From Icerya purchasi (taxonomy: Eukaryota; Arthropoda; Insecta; Hemiptera; Monophlebidae): a DNA stretch of 64,000 nucleotides. The notes below the pieces were generated by a model, which did no database searches, was not told the DNA's origin, and saw only the letters and a program-made list of their open reading frames with translations. Shown here piece by piece: positions 1 to 12,167 of this stretch. Position numbers and translations under genes: made by a program. The stretch lies in contig CM077116.1 of the NCBI GenBank assembly GCA_039619475.1, forward strand, positions 35,847,183 to 35,911,182, written 5' to 3'. Numbering within the stretch: position 1 is the first letter of the stretch; each line of letters begins with the position of its first letter.

Positions 1-1
1 A

Positions 2-3000
2 TTGTTGTACTTGAAACTTGAACGAAAACAACAAAACCTGTTTACGACTATAACTGTACTTTCAAAAGTCAACTGGAAATATACAAGGTGAGTTTTTAAA
101 ATAAGTCCTGCTTTAAAATTGTCTGCGTTCTTTATAGTAGATTTGCGTGATTATTTTAACACACGAAAAATTTTAAATGATCGACTATCTCGAGGACGTC
201 AAGTTCACTATGTATTCCAAATATTATGTGTGTCCTAATGACGACTAGGACACATAAATTGAAACATTTAGCTTTAGTTCAATATTTTCTAAAGTGTTTA
301 AAGGAAAGAAAATACGAAGTCACATTATCTAAACACACTATCGCTTAACCTGAACGAATGTTGAACTAAATGCAACGGTAGCACGCACTGTTCTTATAAG
401 CAACAATGAACAAGTGGATTCTGCTTTAGAAAAAAATAAAAATAAAAACAGAGTTTCTGGAACTTTTGTCGATTGACTTTTTTTTAGATACACGAAGATT
501 TCAGGAAAATTATTGAAGCGAAATACATGGATTGTTATGTTGTGGAATCGTACACACACAGCAGCTACGAATATCTCGTTGGATAAATATGGTTGGGGAA
601 TTTTCGAGCCACTCGATTTTGCAGCTTTTTTAAAACGTCGACAGTCTAAAAAATAATACTTTTAAGTGTACGGTAAAGTTTTTCGAATTATAAATATGCG
701 TGAACTACGTAAGTTTGAACAGCGTGAACACTTGGAAATCGTGGAACTTCGATGAGTAGCTACAGTTTAAAAATTTTTTACGTTGAACCAACAGAACTGG
801 ATGGGCTGGCCTGGTTGACTGATTTTTCACATTATAAATGAAATCATACGCATGCACCTACGACTGTCTATTTCGATTAATTTTACATGCGAAAAGCCTG
901 CTAAAATGGGCATAAAAGTTATAATGGAACTTGATAGAAATTTTCGTATTACACCGTAATCGCATATTCTGAGCGCTGCGTCAAACATCGTTGGAATGAG
1001 TGAAGGTTACAACACACAAGGTTAACATTACACCCTAATGAATATTTAAAGTACATATTTTTATTATTTATCGGAAATGGCGAAATAGTTGTTCTGTGAT
1101 ATTGAATAAAATATAAATATTGAGGAACACTTTACCCTAAATTTGCCGATTGTAAATGACATATTGATGTGCAAATTAAAGAGAATGTTGCTAGTTTATG
1201 TTTTAGCTTATTTCTCTTTTGTAGGAGATACCTAGAAGATCACGAAAACGACAAAACTGGCAGTAATTTTGCCGATATTAGTAAGTATTTTGAACTTATG
1301 CTTTGATACAGTACGTTATATCTTTCGTAATGTTTAACTCCTCCCAAACACAATGAACAGACTTTGTTGTAACAACAGATGTAACTATTTACCGAAAATC
1401 TTTGAAACTAATTTTAAGCAATTTATATATTAATCACATACACTTTACGTAACACCGAACAATCTTGTAAATTGTGTATTACTGTATGATGACACCGTAT
1501 GGTAAAAAACCATTAAATGAAAACCATTTTTAAATCGCATCATCACAAGGTCATTTTTTGAGGATTATTTGTTTATTTCGAGTCGAAATAAACTGAAATA
1601 GCATTATATCGAAATTACACTTTTTCTATAGCTGAAAGTGCGGCATTCAAAAAAAATTGAAAAACTTTTGCGATTTGATGGTAACAGATTTTCAAATTTA
1701 TTCATTTTTCTATTAAAAATATTATACGTACCACCTCTTCTTTTTAGAAATTGATATCAATTAACCGTAAAAAATAATACAATTAAATTTTTATCATCTT
1801 CTCTTCAATTACTAGAGTTTATTTTAAAATTCTACTCCGGCTATAGTTCTTAAGTAAATAAAGCTATGTTAAATGTAGATAAATCGATACCTGTTTGTTA
1901 ATATTTATAAAGTAAATAAATAGTTCAATAACAAACAAAAGTAAGTATTAAATTACTTTAATAAATTAAAATAACTTACTTTGGAAACGTTTTCGGGCAT
2001 GGCCGATCATTAGCTAACAATACAGAGAGCACTCTTATAATCCACACAGAATATAAAAATATGGTAGTTTTACAACTTGGCGTCTTATATTTAACTATCC
2101 CGCTACTGATGAAATAAATACCATATTTTATTTATATATATAATGAAGCAGGAACAAGTAGGAAACATAGAAAACTACATTTATATAGAGCTTTTTTTAA
2201 ACGTGTGTTAAAGTACCTTTTTTTTTATTCTCTACTGGAAAAAATAGCTTTAAGGATTAGGGAATTTGGTACCAATTTTTTAATTTGATTCAAAATTAAT
2301 TCTCGCGTTTCCTGTTAACTTACGAACTGATGTGAATTAATTATGAACGATACTCCGATTGCATAATTAACATCGTTTTCCTGAGATTTTCAAATTTATA
2401 CAAAACTTCAAGACTCTTTGTAACTTCTGCTCTCAACTTTGTTTTTGTTACCAGTTTCAAAAACGAAAAAACCGGCAGTATTTACGTTAAATACAAAAAT
2501 CTTTACTATACCGAGAAAAGTGAGTAAAAACGGCGGTTTCTTTATTGAATTGTAGTAAATTTCATCTGGTTTTATATCGAGATATTTAGCTATTTCTCAC
2601 ACTTCCAAAGAAATGTATTTGCCATACGATTTCATTATACGAAGCGCTGCAGCGCTTTTTAAAATAATTTTTTTTGTATTAGAGAAAAAACACTTTTCAC
2701 GCCCTTGAAATCGAATGTTCGCAGTAAAATTATTCTTGGAAATAACGGCGGTAATTTTATTTTTCTTTAAATAAATAATTCGAGTCGACGACTTTTATTG
2801 CGCAATTTTAATTATCGATGAAATCATTTTAAATTGCATTTTTATTGAAGGTCCCACGTACCCTTTACTATCTCGGAGCCACAAAATTACGTCGTTCTGG
2901 TCATTTCTATTTTGATCGATCGTTATTTGAATAATGCGGTTTTAAACGCACCGTATTTCTATAAATTATTTGAAAATAATAAATATTCCTTAGGAAATGA

Positions 3001-3310
3001 GACCGTTACTTCCACCGATTTTACTTCATTAACAAAACAACTGCAACAGGTGGATTGGAAGTACGAGAATTATATTCCACTAAGATGTACTAAAACCTAT
3101 AACGTAGACGAGGGTATGTATTAATCAAATATATTTTTAATCGTACTTATTATACGTTATGATTTTTTATTGTTTTTTTTTTTCGCTGCATGGTATATAA
3201 ATTCTATTTTTGTTATTTTAGACATAAATGAAAAGCAAGAATCGATGGCCAACGTTGACAAAGATGTAAACAAACACCGACATATAATACACTTCCAAAA
3301 TCCGTTTTGA
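2..3310 (+). CDS. Unrecognised multi-exon gene, 3' part, frame broken in exon 4
   Basis: Five exons can be joined by GT-AG splice sites with matching phases: 2-87, 1225-1280, 2455-2519, 2851-3113 and 3222-3310 (TGA 3308-3310). Exon 1 is open at the left edge, so the 5' end is missing. Exon 2 has one open frame (starts RYLEDHENDKTG) and leads in phase into exon 3 (SKTKKPAVFTLNTKIF) and exon 4 (VPRTLYYLGATKLRRSGHF). That frame meets TAA at 2932-2934. The +1 frame is then open through the rest of exon 4 (NNAVLNAPYFYKLFENN...) and splices in phase into exon 5, ending HFQNPF. An open stretch this long in such AT-rich DNA, ending in a correctly phased splice, suggests one protein with a one-base shift near 2929-2932. 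The cause could be an assembly error, a recent pseudogene or real frameshifting. I do not recognise the family and see no domain, signal peptide or membrane segment. Confidence 0.5.
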
Positions 3311-3414
3311 TAAATCACTTTTTATGCATTAAATTAACTCCATCTAAGTCAAATAATATAATAATATAATGTGTTCATTACAGTTAGTCGTACAAAAGTA
3401 TTTCGTAAGTTTGT

Positions 3415-3420
3415 AATAAA
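3415..3420 (+). promoter_or_regulatory. Poly(A) signal of the left-edge gene
   Basis: AATAAA lies 105 bp after the TGA at 3308-3310, with a second AATAAA-like motif just downstream. The spacing suits a 3' UTR. Confidence 0.4.
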
Positions 3421-4707
3421 ATCAAATAAATCGCTTTAAAAACAAATCCAGCTGATGTCAGTTATTTTATAATTTTAAAATCCTTACAGTCGCTTTATAG
3501 AACCTAGTTTCTTTTTAAAAATGTAAAAAACTTCTTCTAGCGCTCTTGTACGTATCGAAACATAATGATCTGTTTATGTCATCACCAGTATTTACTGAAT
3601 ATCTTCGAGAAGTTCCGCGGCAGCCTCAATTTAACTTTTATAAACATTATGATTAAAAAAACACAAAAAAAAACTGGAATTTCGTTTTTCCAATCTTTGC
3701 TACTGCGTGCGACTAAAGAATGTAATTTTATCATTACGATATTCAGAAGCGGAGAAAAGTGCAGTAAAACTAATTATCCAAAAACTAATGACCCCTAGAC
3801 ATAGATTTCGGATATACGAAAATTCAGATAATTGGACAAATATAAAATACATCACAACGTCGAAAAATTAAATGCCGAAACTGCTTGAAAATTACTTACA
3901 CTTTGATTATAGGCGAGCAGTTTGTTGATGAAAATAAAAAGTACATCAAAGCAGTTTTAAATTTTTATCGAACATAACAAGGTCTGTAGAAATTCTGGTA
4001 TAATAAAATGCGTTTTTTCTTTATTTTATCAATTAGAATAACTGGAGTCTAGATAAACTGATTTCTATTGTAATTAAATTATCTTTACTAACTTGCGCGT
4101 CCAGCTCCAGTTTTTAAACTGGTCTATTATTATTTTAGCTCGAACTTCTTTAACCTCATTTGACAAGTAATCCCGTTTGTTTTAAAAGCAAAAAGTAAAT
4201 TACTGTATGGAAAAAGATGAGCAACTAGTACTGGCTAACAAATTTCTTATAAAATTGTACTAAATTAAAATCTACCAAGTCGCTGTGTATCACCGGGTTC
4301 GGTCGTTACATTCAGCGTAATTAAAAAAAATACGGTCTAAGCATGTCTGAATTCTGATTTCGAGGTTGACTCGGTGACGGCACACTTATAATTTTCCACT
4401 TGTCGCACTCTAAACTATGTCTCAGATCAATTTTCAATTTACATCTAGCGGTGGCAGTGTTTTTTAAATTTTTTACCTTCTCTCAGAATTACGAATTTGT
4501 TATTATAATTGGTAACATTTAATGTAATTACACGCTGGTATCTTCATTTTTAAGAATAGGTTTGTTTTTTTGTTTTTTTTTTAATAATTACAGACTGAGT
4601 TATGAATGTTCGAAAATATGCCAATTTTTAAAATCAAAAAAAAAAAAGAAAAAGGAAAAAAATTCAACTACTAATCGTTTTATATTTATTTTCGGAATTC
4701 TGAGAAG
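3421..4707. other. AT-rich intergenic DNA, no gene seen
   Basis: I find no supportable exon, RNA gene or terminal-repeat element here. Short open frames (for example 3565-3798) have low-complexity A/T composition and no recognisable protein. Confidence 0.5.
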
Positions 4708-4878
4708 AATTATAGCAAGCCTGGCCAACCCAAATGGTTTCACGGGCCATATTGATAACGTATAATATTACAGTAGGCCGAACTTTCGGTAAACATGCTT
4801 TTGAAACATGTAATACAAGTGCAAAATGAATAAAACTTTGTTGTCACACTATGATTTAATATAATTAATTCTCGAGTC

Positions 4879-5330
4879 TTAATTAATAAGATATTCGTTT
4901 ACCCTTCTTTCACTTAATTTTTGTACATCTATATTTATTTTCGACATTGCACATTTTAACCGGTTTTCTAAATTGTCATCAGTTAATAAAGCACGTGGAG
5001 AACAACTCTTTGTAAATTTCATTTTTGAAAAAAATAAATAAAACGTTTCACAAACAAATATGTGGATCTAAAAGCAGTTACAACACGTTGTGAAAATACC
5101 TTAAGTTGGAATATCTTTTTCTCGGATGTATTATAAATATTGTAAAAATGAATTTTTGATGTGAACGCAAAAATTTGTTTTATTTCATCATTGCACTATA
5201 ACTTAATTTTCAGGTTTTCAACACAGTCCACGTCGGCATGAAAATATATTTCAAATATTTTATCGTACTACTTTTCTAATTCTGAGAAACAACTATTAAA
5301 TTTAGTTTTATAAGTTTCTTTATTTCATAA
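4879..5330 (-). pseudogene. hAT transposase C-terminal remnant (SPIN / GTF2I-repeat-protein-like)
   Basis: Read leftwards on the minus strand, the conserved end of SPIN-type hAT transposases can be followed. It starts with FNSCFSELEK, then CNDEIKQIF and FSQRVVTAFRSTYLF, where FALRVVTAFGSTYLCEQLF is typical. The final block has LLTDDNLENRLKCAMSK and ends VNEYLIN with a stop at 4879-4881. The last 35 or so codons are uninterrupted, while upstream parts have stops and frame changes. The hydrophobic FGSTY-E-LFS block used for dimerisation is damaged (the invariant Gly is Arg, and a stop follows). It lies inside the element with matching terminal repeats, so this is its own transposase and not a host gene. 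Match judged from memory of the family. Confidence 0.7.
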
Positions 5331-6244
5331 GCATGGTTCGATAAATTTTTAACCTTCTGTGAAGTTATTTAACAGTGAAAAATCACAGCTCCCTTATTTT
5401 TACCTACCAAAGCATGTGTGCTCCATTTGTTGTTAACCCGGAAGGAGTCTTAAAATTTAAGCTATTTTCGGCGAAACATTTTTCAATCGCCTGGAAAACA
5501 TTGTTGTGGCTTTTAAATTTAAAAGATATAACACTTCTTCGGTGTCATTTGGAATTAGTCATTCATATCGCGAGTAAATATCACAAGTTGAGATACTTCC
5601 AATATGTTTTGTCTCATGATGTCTTTTAACGTTACGTCCCTTAAATACAGCGACTGTTCTCTATAAATTAAACAGATTAATGATTCTGTACAGTGAAAAA
5701 ATCATCTTTTTCCCAACGATCATCAAATTTTTCATTTTTATCAACAACTTTTCTTTGAATTTATTCTGAAGTGTTAAATAAAAGTTGGAAATTAGAGAAT
5801 GGATTGGTGTATTACATAGAGCAACAAAATTTACTTTTTAAATTTGGTGTATAATTTTTTTTAATGATGTATTATAATTAGGTTCAGGGAAAAAAAAGTA
5901 AATTCGGTCACTAGACGTTGTAAAAATTCTAGAGGAGTTGCAGATGTTGTTCAACATTTTTATCGTGTAATTTTTATTTGCATTTGATTTTAGCATCGCG
6001 AGTACTCTGAATTAACAACCGTGTTTCTTCAAGAAACACACAGTCACCTTCGCTTGTTGAAGGTATGTCTGAGAATTTGTATTAAAATTATACCTCATAC
6101 GTTGATGTCCTCGAGACAAATACATAGTACGGCCAGAAGTTCTGTCAGTACTTTAAACGCGAATTACGACATAACAGAGCAACGGAGACCCATTAAAAAT
6201 TATATTTTCGAAAAGTAGATGAAAAAAGCTACAAAACTACATAC

Positions 6245-6654
6245 AAATTATTCGCAATGTCCGCCTTCAGCAGCGACATATTTACGAAGACGTCGTGGTT
6301 ACTCGTCTATGGGGAATTACGAATCGTGTCCAATGGGAAATTCTTTACAGTTTTCCTGATAGATTTCTCGAGTGCGTCGACATTTCGAGGACTTTTCGCG
6401 CATTCTACCGCTTCTATCTTTTGCCGGAGAGAGTAATCTAACGGATTTAAGTCGGGGCTACCACTTGACCAATCTTCTGCTTTTGATAAAATCGGGAAGA
6501 TTGTGCTGAAGCCAGGTTTGGGTCGTCTTCGCTTTGTACCTTGCTGAAAAATCCAGCGGCATGCTTCAAAAATCTCCCTATTCAAAGGTTTAACTACCGC
6601 GTTCAACATTTTTTGATACACAAGCGCGGAAGTTTTGACGCCAGCCTCGCACAA
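6245..6654 (-). pseudogene. mariner-like transposase C-terminal fragment
   Basis: The minus-strand frame reads ...ACRWIFQQG..., then DWSSGSPDLNPLDYSL, then PRRLRKYVAAEGGHCE. This is the C-terminal third of a Tc1/mariner-type DDE transposase: the W.FQQD.APAH block, the SPDLNPLDY catalytic block and the R...V...GGHFE end. The second catalytic Asp (FQQD) is Gly here, and stops interrupt the tail, so it is inactive. It lies inside the 4716-8223 hAT element, so it inserted later. No terminal repeats were found. Confidence 0.65.
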
Positions 6655-7317
6655 AACTTCTTTTTTTTCACGCGTTCGAATTTTACTAACAGAACTTATG
6701 GCCGTACTGTGTATATAAATTTGGTAATAATTATATTCAAAACAAATAAATTATTTAGAGAAAAATCGGAGCTCTATTAGAATGTGATGAAACGAAATTT
6801 ATTATATTGAAACAAAATAAATAATTACAAATTCATAAGTCAAAAATATAATTTACAAATTATCATGTGTATACAACGACGTCCTGTAAATTTGAACTGA
6901 CGTAATATTTAAATCCGTTATGGAAAGCGTGGACATATTTCACCGCGAAACAAAGATGTAAATTTATCCATTTCCATTTACCACGGTAAGTAAATACATG
7001 TGTTATTTTTTATACTACGACAGTGTAAATAAGAAGCTGCCGATCACTTTCTTATAAACCTTAATTATACGATTCATCATTAAAATGAACAATGATCAAC
7101 TCCCTTTTACCGTTGCTCGTTTCATAGAATTTTTACGAAGATAAACCCTCGACCAATTCATTTATCTATACTCTAAAAAAACCCTAATTCGCGAATTTCA
7201 TCAAAATCATTAGAGCCGTTTTCCAAAACCCATTTTTATGTTATACTCACTTGAATAAATTTCAGAATTGCTTTAGAAAAAAAATCTGTATTCAGATGTC
7301 ATTTTTATACTATCAGC

Positions 7318-7681
7318 CAGGGCCGTATCTAGACCAAAATTTTGGGCGGCTGGGGGGCACGAAAATATTTTTATAATTATACATATATATATATATATGT
7401 GTGTGTGTGTTATCATGAAATATATTTATTTATAAATGGTACACTAAAGCCTTGTAGTAAATTATTATATTTGCAATATTTGAACACTACAATAAAAACA
7501 AACAACAAATAGTCATTTCCATAGAATTCATAAAAATTTTAATTTTCTTTTCATTTGTCAAAAATTGAAAAGAAATAAATTTATTCTGAATTTCGGTCCA
7601 TTTAATTCAAGCAGTTATGATTTCGCAGACATTTCGGGGGGGGGCGAACCTGGAAAGCCCCCCCCCTGAGATACGGCTCTG
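7318..7681. mobile_element. hAT-type MITE, 364 bp, nested
   Basis: The ends are CAGGGCCGTATCTAGA (left) and, read inward on the minus strand, CAGAGCCGTATCTCAG (right). The flanks are CTATCAGC (7310-7317) and CTATCGGC (7682-7689), a 7/8 target duplication of the hAT length. The subterminal parts are G-rich runs and C-rich runs. The middle holds a short TA/TG microsatellite at about 7380-7411. No coding capacity. It lies inside the 3.5-kb hAT element. Confidence 0.75.
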
Positions 7682-8231
7682 CTATCGGCAGCGCACATAT
7701 AAAAACTTAGTAAACACGCTAGTAAGTCAAAGATAAACCCCTAACGTAAACAGAGACTCATTTCGAATAACAATAACTTGGTTCATGCAGTGGATAATGA
7801 TGACGGACCGAAGCGAGGCGTAGTGGTTTTTTGGGTGTTCGCGTAGTAAAAAATAACCAACTGTTTCAAACGGAAGAAATCGTTCTCAATTTTCTCTGAA
7901 CCACGTACGTACTCTCCATTTGCGTTTCTGTTTGTTGTACACCACTCCTCTCGTCGATTCACGAAACAACAGCGCATCGGTTCATCACAGACAACCTGCT
8001 ATCCAACGCTAGACGTCATCATACCATTCTCATATATTACTAAGAACAATAAAAGAGTAGTTCGCAGTCGCACTTGCGCATTATAACAATGCCACGTGCA
8101 AATTTCCATTTATTTCATTTTTTTTCTATACATACAATTAGAAACAAAAGTTTCAACAGAAATATAAAGTCGCCCGGCGAGCCGCACAATTTATCGGGGC
8201 GGTCCACGTGTTAGCCAGGCCTGAGTTATAG

Positions 8232-10499
8232 TATGTTAAAGCGATTTTACCTTTCATTGTGGTAATACGTAGATTTGTAAGTGTGATTTTTAGTACCAAG
8301 AAAAATTAATATCGAAATTAAATAATGATTTTATTGCAACAAATTAATTTCACTAAGAACTAACAAAAATAAAAAAGGTACATTATTCTTTGCTATTCAT
8401 CAAGTAAATAAATGTATTAAAATGAAAATAGGTTACCAATAGGCGTGAGATATAATACAATTTTATAGTTCATTATTTAAAATTAATAATCAGATTGTGT
8501 ATGAAATTTGTAAAGCAACATGGCAAGCATAAAGGGATTTTGCGTTGTATTTTTTGTTTTTCTGTTCTGTTCCGTTTTTTGGTGCAAACTAATCTTTTTT
8601 CTCTTTCTAATACTACTAATCTTCTGAGAGGAGTGATACTTGTGAGTAATCTATCTGCACAGTTTTTGAAGACACTCTTAATTTTTTAAAACATTCTCTA
8701 GATTTCTGATTTAATTATATTGCCTAACTCTGAATGAACATTATTTTTTTTATCCGTTACTTTTTTATGTAAAATTAATTAATTGCTGTTATTGCTGCCA
8801 AGTGAAAAAATACTTTTCGCGCCTTTTTATTGGTTTTCTTTATAATGGATAATAACACTCTGTATAGTTGATTAGCGCGATCGACAATTGTCAGCGAAGA
8901 CCAGTTCATTTTCGATAACGGTATTAAAGTCAGCAATTTCCGAGTCGAAAACACTGCAATTTTCAAAACACTTTTGTCATCGCAAATTTTTGACATTGTA
9001 ACCCGTAATGCAGGAACTCCACGGAAAACAGAACAAATTACCAGTAATTTTTACGATGTCGCACCAGCCATAGTAGTCGCGTACCTTCCGTTTTTTCTCG
9101 CTAATAAGAGGTACAGCAATGCTAATGCCTGTCAGCAGAGTAAACATTAGTGATTCCTTCTGCGTAAACGGCACCCGTAGGTGAAGTTTATAGACATTTC
9201 AGAGTTAAAATTTTCATACATGTTTGCGACACAGGATTAGATTCAACCGGCACTGCCATTCAGAATTTTTCGGCACTAGAGAGAGATATAAATTATATCT
9301 GTCAATACTAAGATGGAAATACAAGGAAATTAACCGAACACAAAGTGATAAAGCTGTAAAGGGAAAGCAATTTCATATGCTTTAACTGAAAATCTTCTAT
9401 ACCAAGTTTAATAAACTATGCTTTAAAATGAATTCTTAGCATCAGTTTAATTAAGGGTCCCCCGAAGTTTGTGTTCATAGGTGGACATCACGCAAGTGTG
9501 TCGAGATCATTTTATGAACAGTTTGCATTTATACATAGTATAATCGTATAATCAAATAATTAGCCAGTACAGTTCAGAAAATTGAGTATACAGTCCAATA
9601 AAAATATAATATGAGATCTCAAGGAATTACTTTGTTCATTATGAAGAGCAAAAAGAAACGAAACAAAACTAGTAAAGGGCACGAGCATTTACGGTCAAAA
9701 TCAATGGATTTGTAACAGGAACGATCTTATCTTTGTTGTTATGTAATAGACGTTTTATCGTTTCTTTGATTACTGTCTCGCGTATTATTTGTTTATATGT
9801 ATGTATCTGCTTCCTAAGTTAAAATTTAGTTAAATTACCCGACAATTACATACGAATTATAAAGATCGATAGATAACATATATACATATCGTATGCGAAA
9901 TTTACTGTTGTAAAGCTACAAAATACACGGTGTTTCCTACAATTCTACTAACGCGTATACTTCAATCAACGATCAAAAGATCATTTAAATAAAAATTTAT
10001 ATACATAATAAAATTACAAGTACTAAATAAACATTAATATACCAGAAAAGTTTTCGGAGATTTAGTATTTTCAATTAAAATATATATTAATAACGCAAAA
10101 TTTAGTATTTCATGTTCGAATCGGTAGGAAACTTAAATGAATAATTTTTTAGCTAAAAAATAAAATCAAAGAACAATACTAAGAATGAATCTAATTGATT
10201 ATTAATTAAAAAAAAATTAAAATAGAAATATGTGCAAGAAAATTAACTAAAGGAGTAATACGATGGAATTATCCGATTAGAGATAAAGGTGTATGTGTTG
10301 TTGAAATTTTGGGAGCACTAATTCTTTCAGCTACAAAAAAAAAAGGGAGATCAAAGAAATATTAATAAAGGTAAACGTAGGTTTATTATCAGAATCTGAA
10401 GTGGACCTAATCATATATATATATATTTAATAAAATTATATATTACTGGTTTAATTTGTTTTCGATTATTAACTTTTTGTAGTATATACTTTCGTGTTT
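8232..10499. other. AT-rich stretch without recognised gene
   Basis: No supportable feature was found. A minus-strand open frame around 9174-9105 has a membrane-like run (ESLMFTLLTGISIAVPLI) followed by a possible GT donor. No acceptor, partner exon or family match is visible, so I do not call a gene. Confidence 0.4.
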
Positions 10500-10797
10500 C
10501 ATGGTGAGCACTCAAATATAATTTTTAAATTCCCAGTCCGAATCCTCCCGATTTCATGATTACTAGAATTGTACAAAAAGAAGAATGGATTTTTTTTATT
10601 ACTATTGATATAATATTTGACCGCCACAACAAATTTTATATGAATATAACAGAATTTTGTAATTTCTTTTTGAATAAAGTACATTGAAAAATGCATTCAT
10701 TTTTCGCTTATTAAAAATATCGTTTTTGGCTATTTTTACTTTTTTCCCCGGTTTTATACAAAATTGCCAGTTTTCCAGTTGGATGGTCACCCTGTGT
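10500..10797 (+). repeat. Interspersed 300-bp repeat, copy 1 of 3
   Basis: This segment aligns along its length with 15078-15376 (same orientation) and 38110-38455 (opposite). Shared landmarks, in order, are ATTACTAGAATTGTACAAA, TTTGACCGC, GAATAAAGTACATTGAAAAA, AAAATATCGTTTTTGGC and an end rich in CCGG ahead of GGTCACCCTG. The ends look like imperfect inverted repeats (GGTGRCNACTC against CAGGGTGRCCA), which suggests a non-autonomous DNA transposon. No coding capacity. Confidence 0.6.
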
Positions 10798-12167
10798 TTG
10801 TGAACACCGGTTGGAGACTCGAGCGAAACGAGGGTTTCAGGGGCGGAATTCCGACCACTAGTAATATATACATACGTAAATTCATATATGAAAAAACATT
10901 TTGATAATGGTTGATTAATCAGAATGAACTATAAAGTCAAAAACATATTTATGAAGTTAAACAAAGAATATGGCGAAACAAATAGTTGAACCTATAAAAA
11001 AATCTATAAACGGGAAAAGCGATAGCGACAAAATAATGAACAATGAACGCCGAGATCATATTATTGCAAAATTCTGAATTGTAGATGGATAGTTTTCGTA
11101 GCATTCATTAAACCATTGCCTATTTCATCGCTTTAAAACCGTTTAAATGGTTTAACAATATTGAAAATATTCACTGTGGAATATAAGTTAACTTCTAAGA
11201 AGTTATCAAACGTTTTGATAAGGAAAAAGTAAAATATGTTCACCAAATAAGTTTTCATTTTTGTAAATGTATTAAGTAAAATTACAGCAATTATTTCATA
11301 ACTCTGCGTACTGTTTTTATAATTTACTCTTTTTAATATTAGAATTAACAATATTTTAGCCGTATGAACTAACGTAAAGACTGCTGTCATTTTTATATTT
11401 CATTAGAAGCAATAAAATTTTAATTTATCTCTCCATTATTATATTTTCTAATTTATATACCGACAATAACGATCTATTACCAGTTACTTAGGCTAGCTAA
11501 AAATAAAATATGATTAAAATATTTATCGGTTGTAATTTCATCTTTCATCTTTTTTGCTTTTGGTATTTGGATGTTAATTTACGCATGATTAGACTTCCTC
11601 TACTGTTTACCCTGTTCACGTACTCACAAATACCGTTAAATTACATATGATCGCGTTTGAAAAATTATTAGACGGCGAAATACTTCTTTACTGGATTGTC
11701 CCGAAGCGGTTTGATTTGGCGGTTAACAAAGTTCTTGATTTTTGGTTTAACTATTACCATATGAATATTTGTATAAATTTAGATCAAATTCCATTTTATT
11801 ATCTTTTTCTCTTTTTAATTAGATGTAATATTTAATAAATGGTTAATTGATTTGACGCTAGACTAGAAAAAAAATCTTTGCAGAATTTAATTTTAAAATA
11901 AGTTTTCAACTTAAAAACCAATTTAACTTTATTTGTATTTTTATTTTACATATTGCCTTTCAGAAACATTTAGTTTTAAATTTTTATTGTATAAATTAGC
12001 CGCTTTTAAAAACAATTTTTGGTTGCTTGTGGAAAAAAAGGTTCTTCCGCGATATATCGTAACAGACTTGATACTTATATAGACTGAGTTTTTTCAGCTA
12101 TATAAAAATAATAGCATTGAAGGAATTCCATATTTTACACAATACTTTATTAATGATCACAATGTAA
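10798..12167. other. AT-rich stretch, nothing recognised
   Basis: There is only low-complexity AT-rich sequence with short chance open frames. Confidence 0.4.

Larger units (their letters stand above)
4716..8223 (-). mobile_element. hAT-superfamily DNA transposon, 3.5 kb, decayed
   Basis: The terminal inverted repeats are CAAGCCTGGCCAAC at 4716 and, read on the minus strand from 8223, CAGGCCTGGCTAAC. They are flanked by AATTATAG (4708-4715) and AGTTATAG (8224-8231), a 7-of-8 match to the 8-bp target duplication expected for hAT. The length fits an autonomous element. The C-terminus of a transposase lies on the minus strand near the left end. Two later insertions sit inside: a mariner fragment (about 6245-6654) and a hAT MITE (7318-7681). 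The rest of the transposase is too decayed to read by eye. Confidence 0.75.

Noticed and set aside
5375..5629. 84-codon plus-strand frame
   Set aside because: It overlaps the interior of the hAT element and has no family pattern; it looks like a chance frame over decayed transposon sequence.
8977..9174. Exon-like frame with a hydrophobic segment (TLLTGISIAVPLIS)
   Set aside because: No acceptor, no partner exon and no family match; kept only as a note in the region entry.
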